The notes below the pieces were generated by a model. The model was not told the origin of the DNA. It saw only the letters and a program-made list of their open reading frames with translations, and ran no database searches. A stretch of 13,375 nucleotides of DNA from positions 1-13,375 of the forward strand of contig JACUUP010000034.1 of assembly GCA_014859225.1 (NCBI GenBank), in the 5' to 3' direction. Positions 13,235 to 13,375 of the stretch are shown piece by piece. Each line of letters opens with the position of its first letter. Position 1 is the first letter of the stretch. Made by a program: the position numbers and the translations under genes. Origin of the DNA: Candidatus Aerophobota bacterium (GTDB taxonomy: Bacteria; Aerophobota; Aerophobia; Aerophobales; B3-G15).

Positions 13235-13375
13235 GTGACCTTCTTCGCATCAGAGGTGGATAATCTCATAACCTGGAGCGAGACCGAAGCCTGGAGGTGG
13301 GAAGCTCAAAATGTAGGTGCGGCATCTATACAAGGTCTGGAAGGGGAGATCAGGTTAGAGCCCTGGAAAAGACTA
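13235..13375 (+). pseudogene. 5'-truncated TonB-dependent (BtuB-like) receptor fragment, runs off the window
   Basis: From 13235 to the window end one frame encodes FFASEVDNLITWSETEAW, then RWEAQNVGAASIQGLEGEIR. The VDNLITW, QNVG and IQGLE pattern is typical of the late barrel of TonB-dependent vitamin B12/siderophore receptors of the BtuB type. The plug and most of the barrel, which should precede it, are absent, because the repeat hairpin adjoins directly. The frame stays open back to 13088 through the repeats but contains no ATG; the GTG at 13235 is the only nearby start and has no ribosome-binding site. A degraded or repeat-interrupted gene is the simplest reading. The 3' part lies beyond the window. 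Confidence 0.6.

Overview
The window is dominated by the downstream part of a large gas-vesicle (gvp) gene cluster on the + strand (42 to 11146). An arsenic-resistance operon follows on the - strand (11162 to 13064), and the right edge holds interspersed repeats and a broken TonB-receptor gene. The organism looks bacterial: strong Shine-Dalgarno sites precede most genes, and two promoters match the sigma-70 consensus exactly (TTGACA, 16 bp, TATAAT). A TonB-receptor remnant suggests a Gram-negative envelope. The moderately AT-rich composition and the repeats (GGGGACAGATTTATTTTC type and GACAGGCG-TCT-CGCCTGTC type) resemble those of uncultivated environmental lineages, but I cannot assign a phylum from the sequence alone.

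Region 1 (42-7258) is a tightly packed run of same-strand genes, with gaps of a few to about 60 bp or small overlaps. In order they are: a GvpC-like repeat protein ending in a winged helix; gvpN (AAA+ ATPase); a small unrecognised coiled-coil protein; a protein made of six DnaJ-type CxxCxGxG motifs; an AbrB-fold regulator; a GvpF/L protein fused to a C-terminal J-domain; a second GvpF/L; gvpG; gvpO; gvpJ with a C-terminal zinc ribbon; gvpK (start apparently disrupted by a one-base G-tract difference); a third GvpF/L; gvpM; and an HD-GYP phosphodiesterase overlapping gvpM. The major shell gene gvpA is not in the window and would have to lie upstream or elsewhere.

Region 2 (7259-11146) begins with a 232-bp gap holding two palindromic repeats and a perfect sigma-70 promoter. 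It then carries a Cdc48/VAT-type double AAA+ ATPase, an unrecognised 229-aa protein joined to it by a TGATG overlap, and a fusion of a PhaR-type DNA/PHB-binding domain to a GvpH-like Hsp20 domain. That last gene has an internal Shine-Dalgarno and ATG that would make the Hsp20 part alone.

Region 3 (11162-13123) is a compact ars operon on the - strand: arsR, arsC (thioredoxin-type arsenate reductase) and acr3 (arsenite efflux), with a consensus promoter and a candidate ArsR operator at its head. Region 4 (13130-13375) holds three copies of a repeat, two direct and one inverted, forming a hairpin of about 25 bp. This abuts the middle of a TonB-dependent receptor whose 5' part is missing.

The main idea I draw from the window is that this gas-vesicle cluster carries an unusually complete, dispersed protein-quality-control kit: J-domain, DnaJ zinc fingers, Hsp20, Cdc48-type unfoldase and GvpN. 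It also carries likely regulators or signalling parts (AbrB fold, winged helix, HD-GYP, PhaR domain). Domain assignments come from motif recognition by eye; the joint role is inference.
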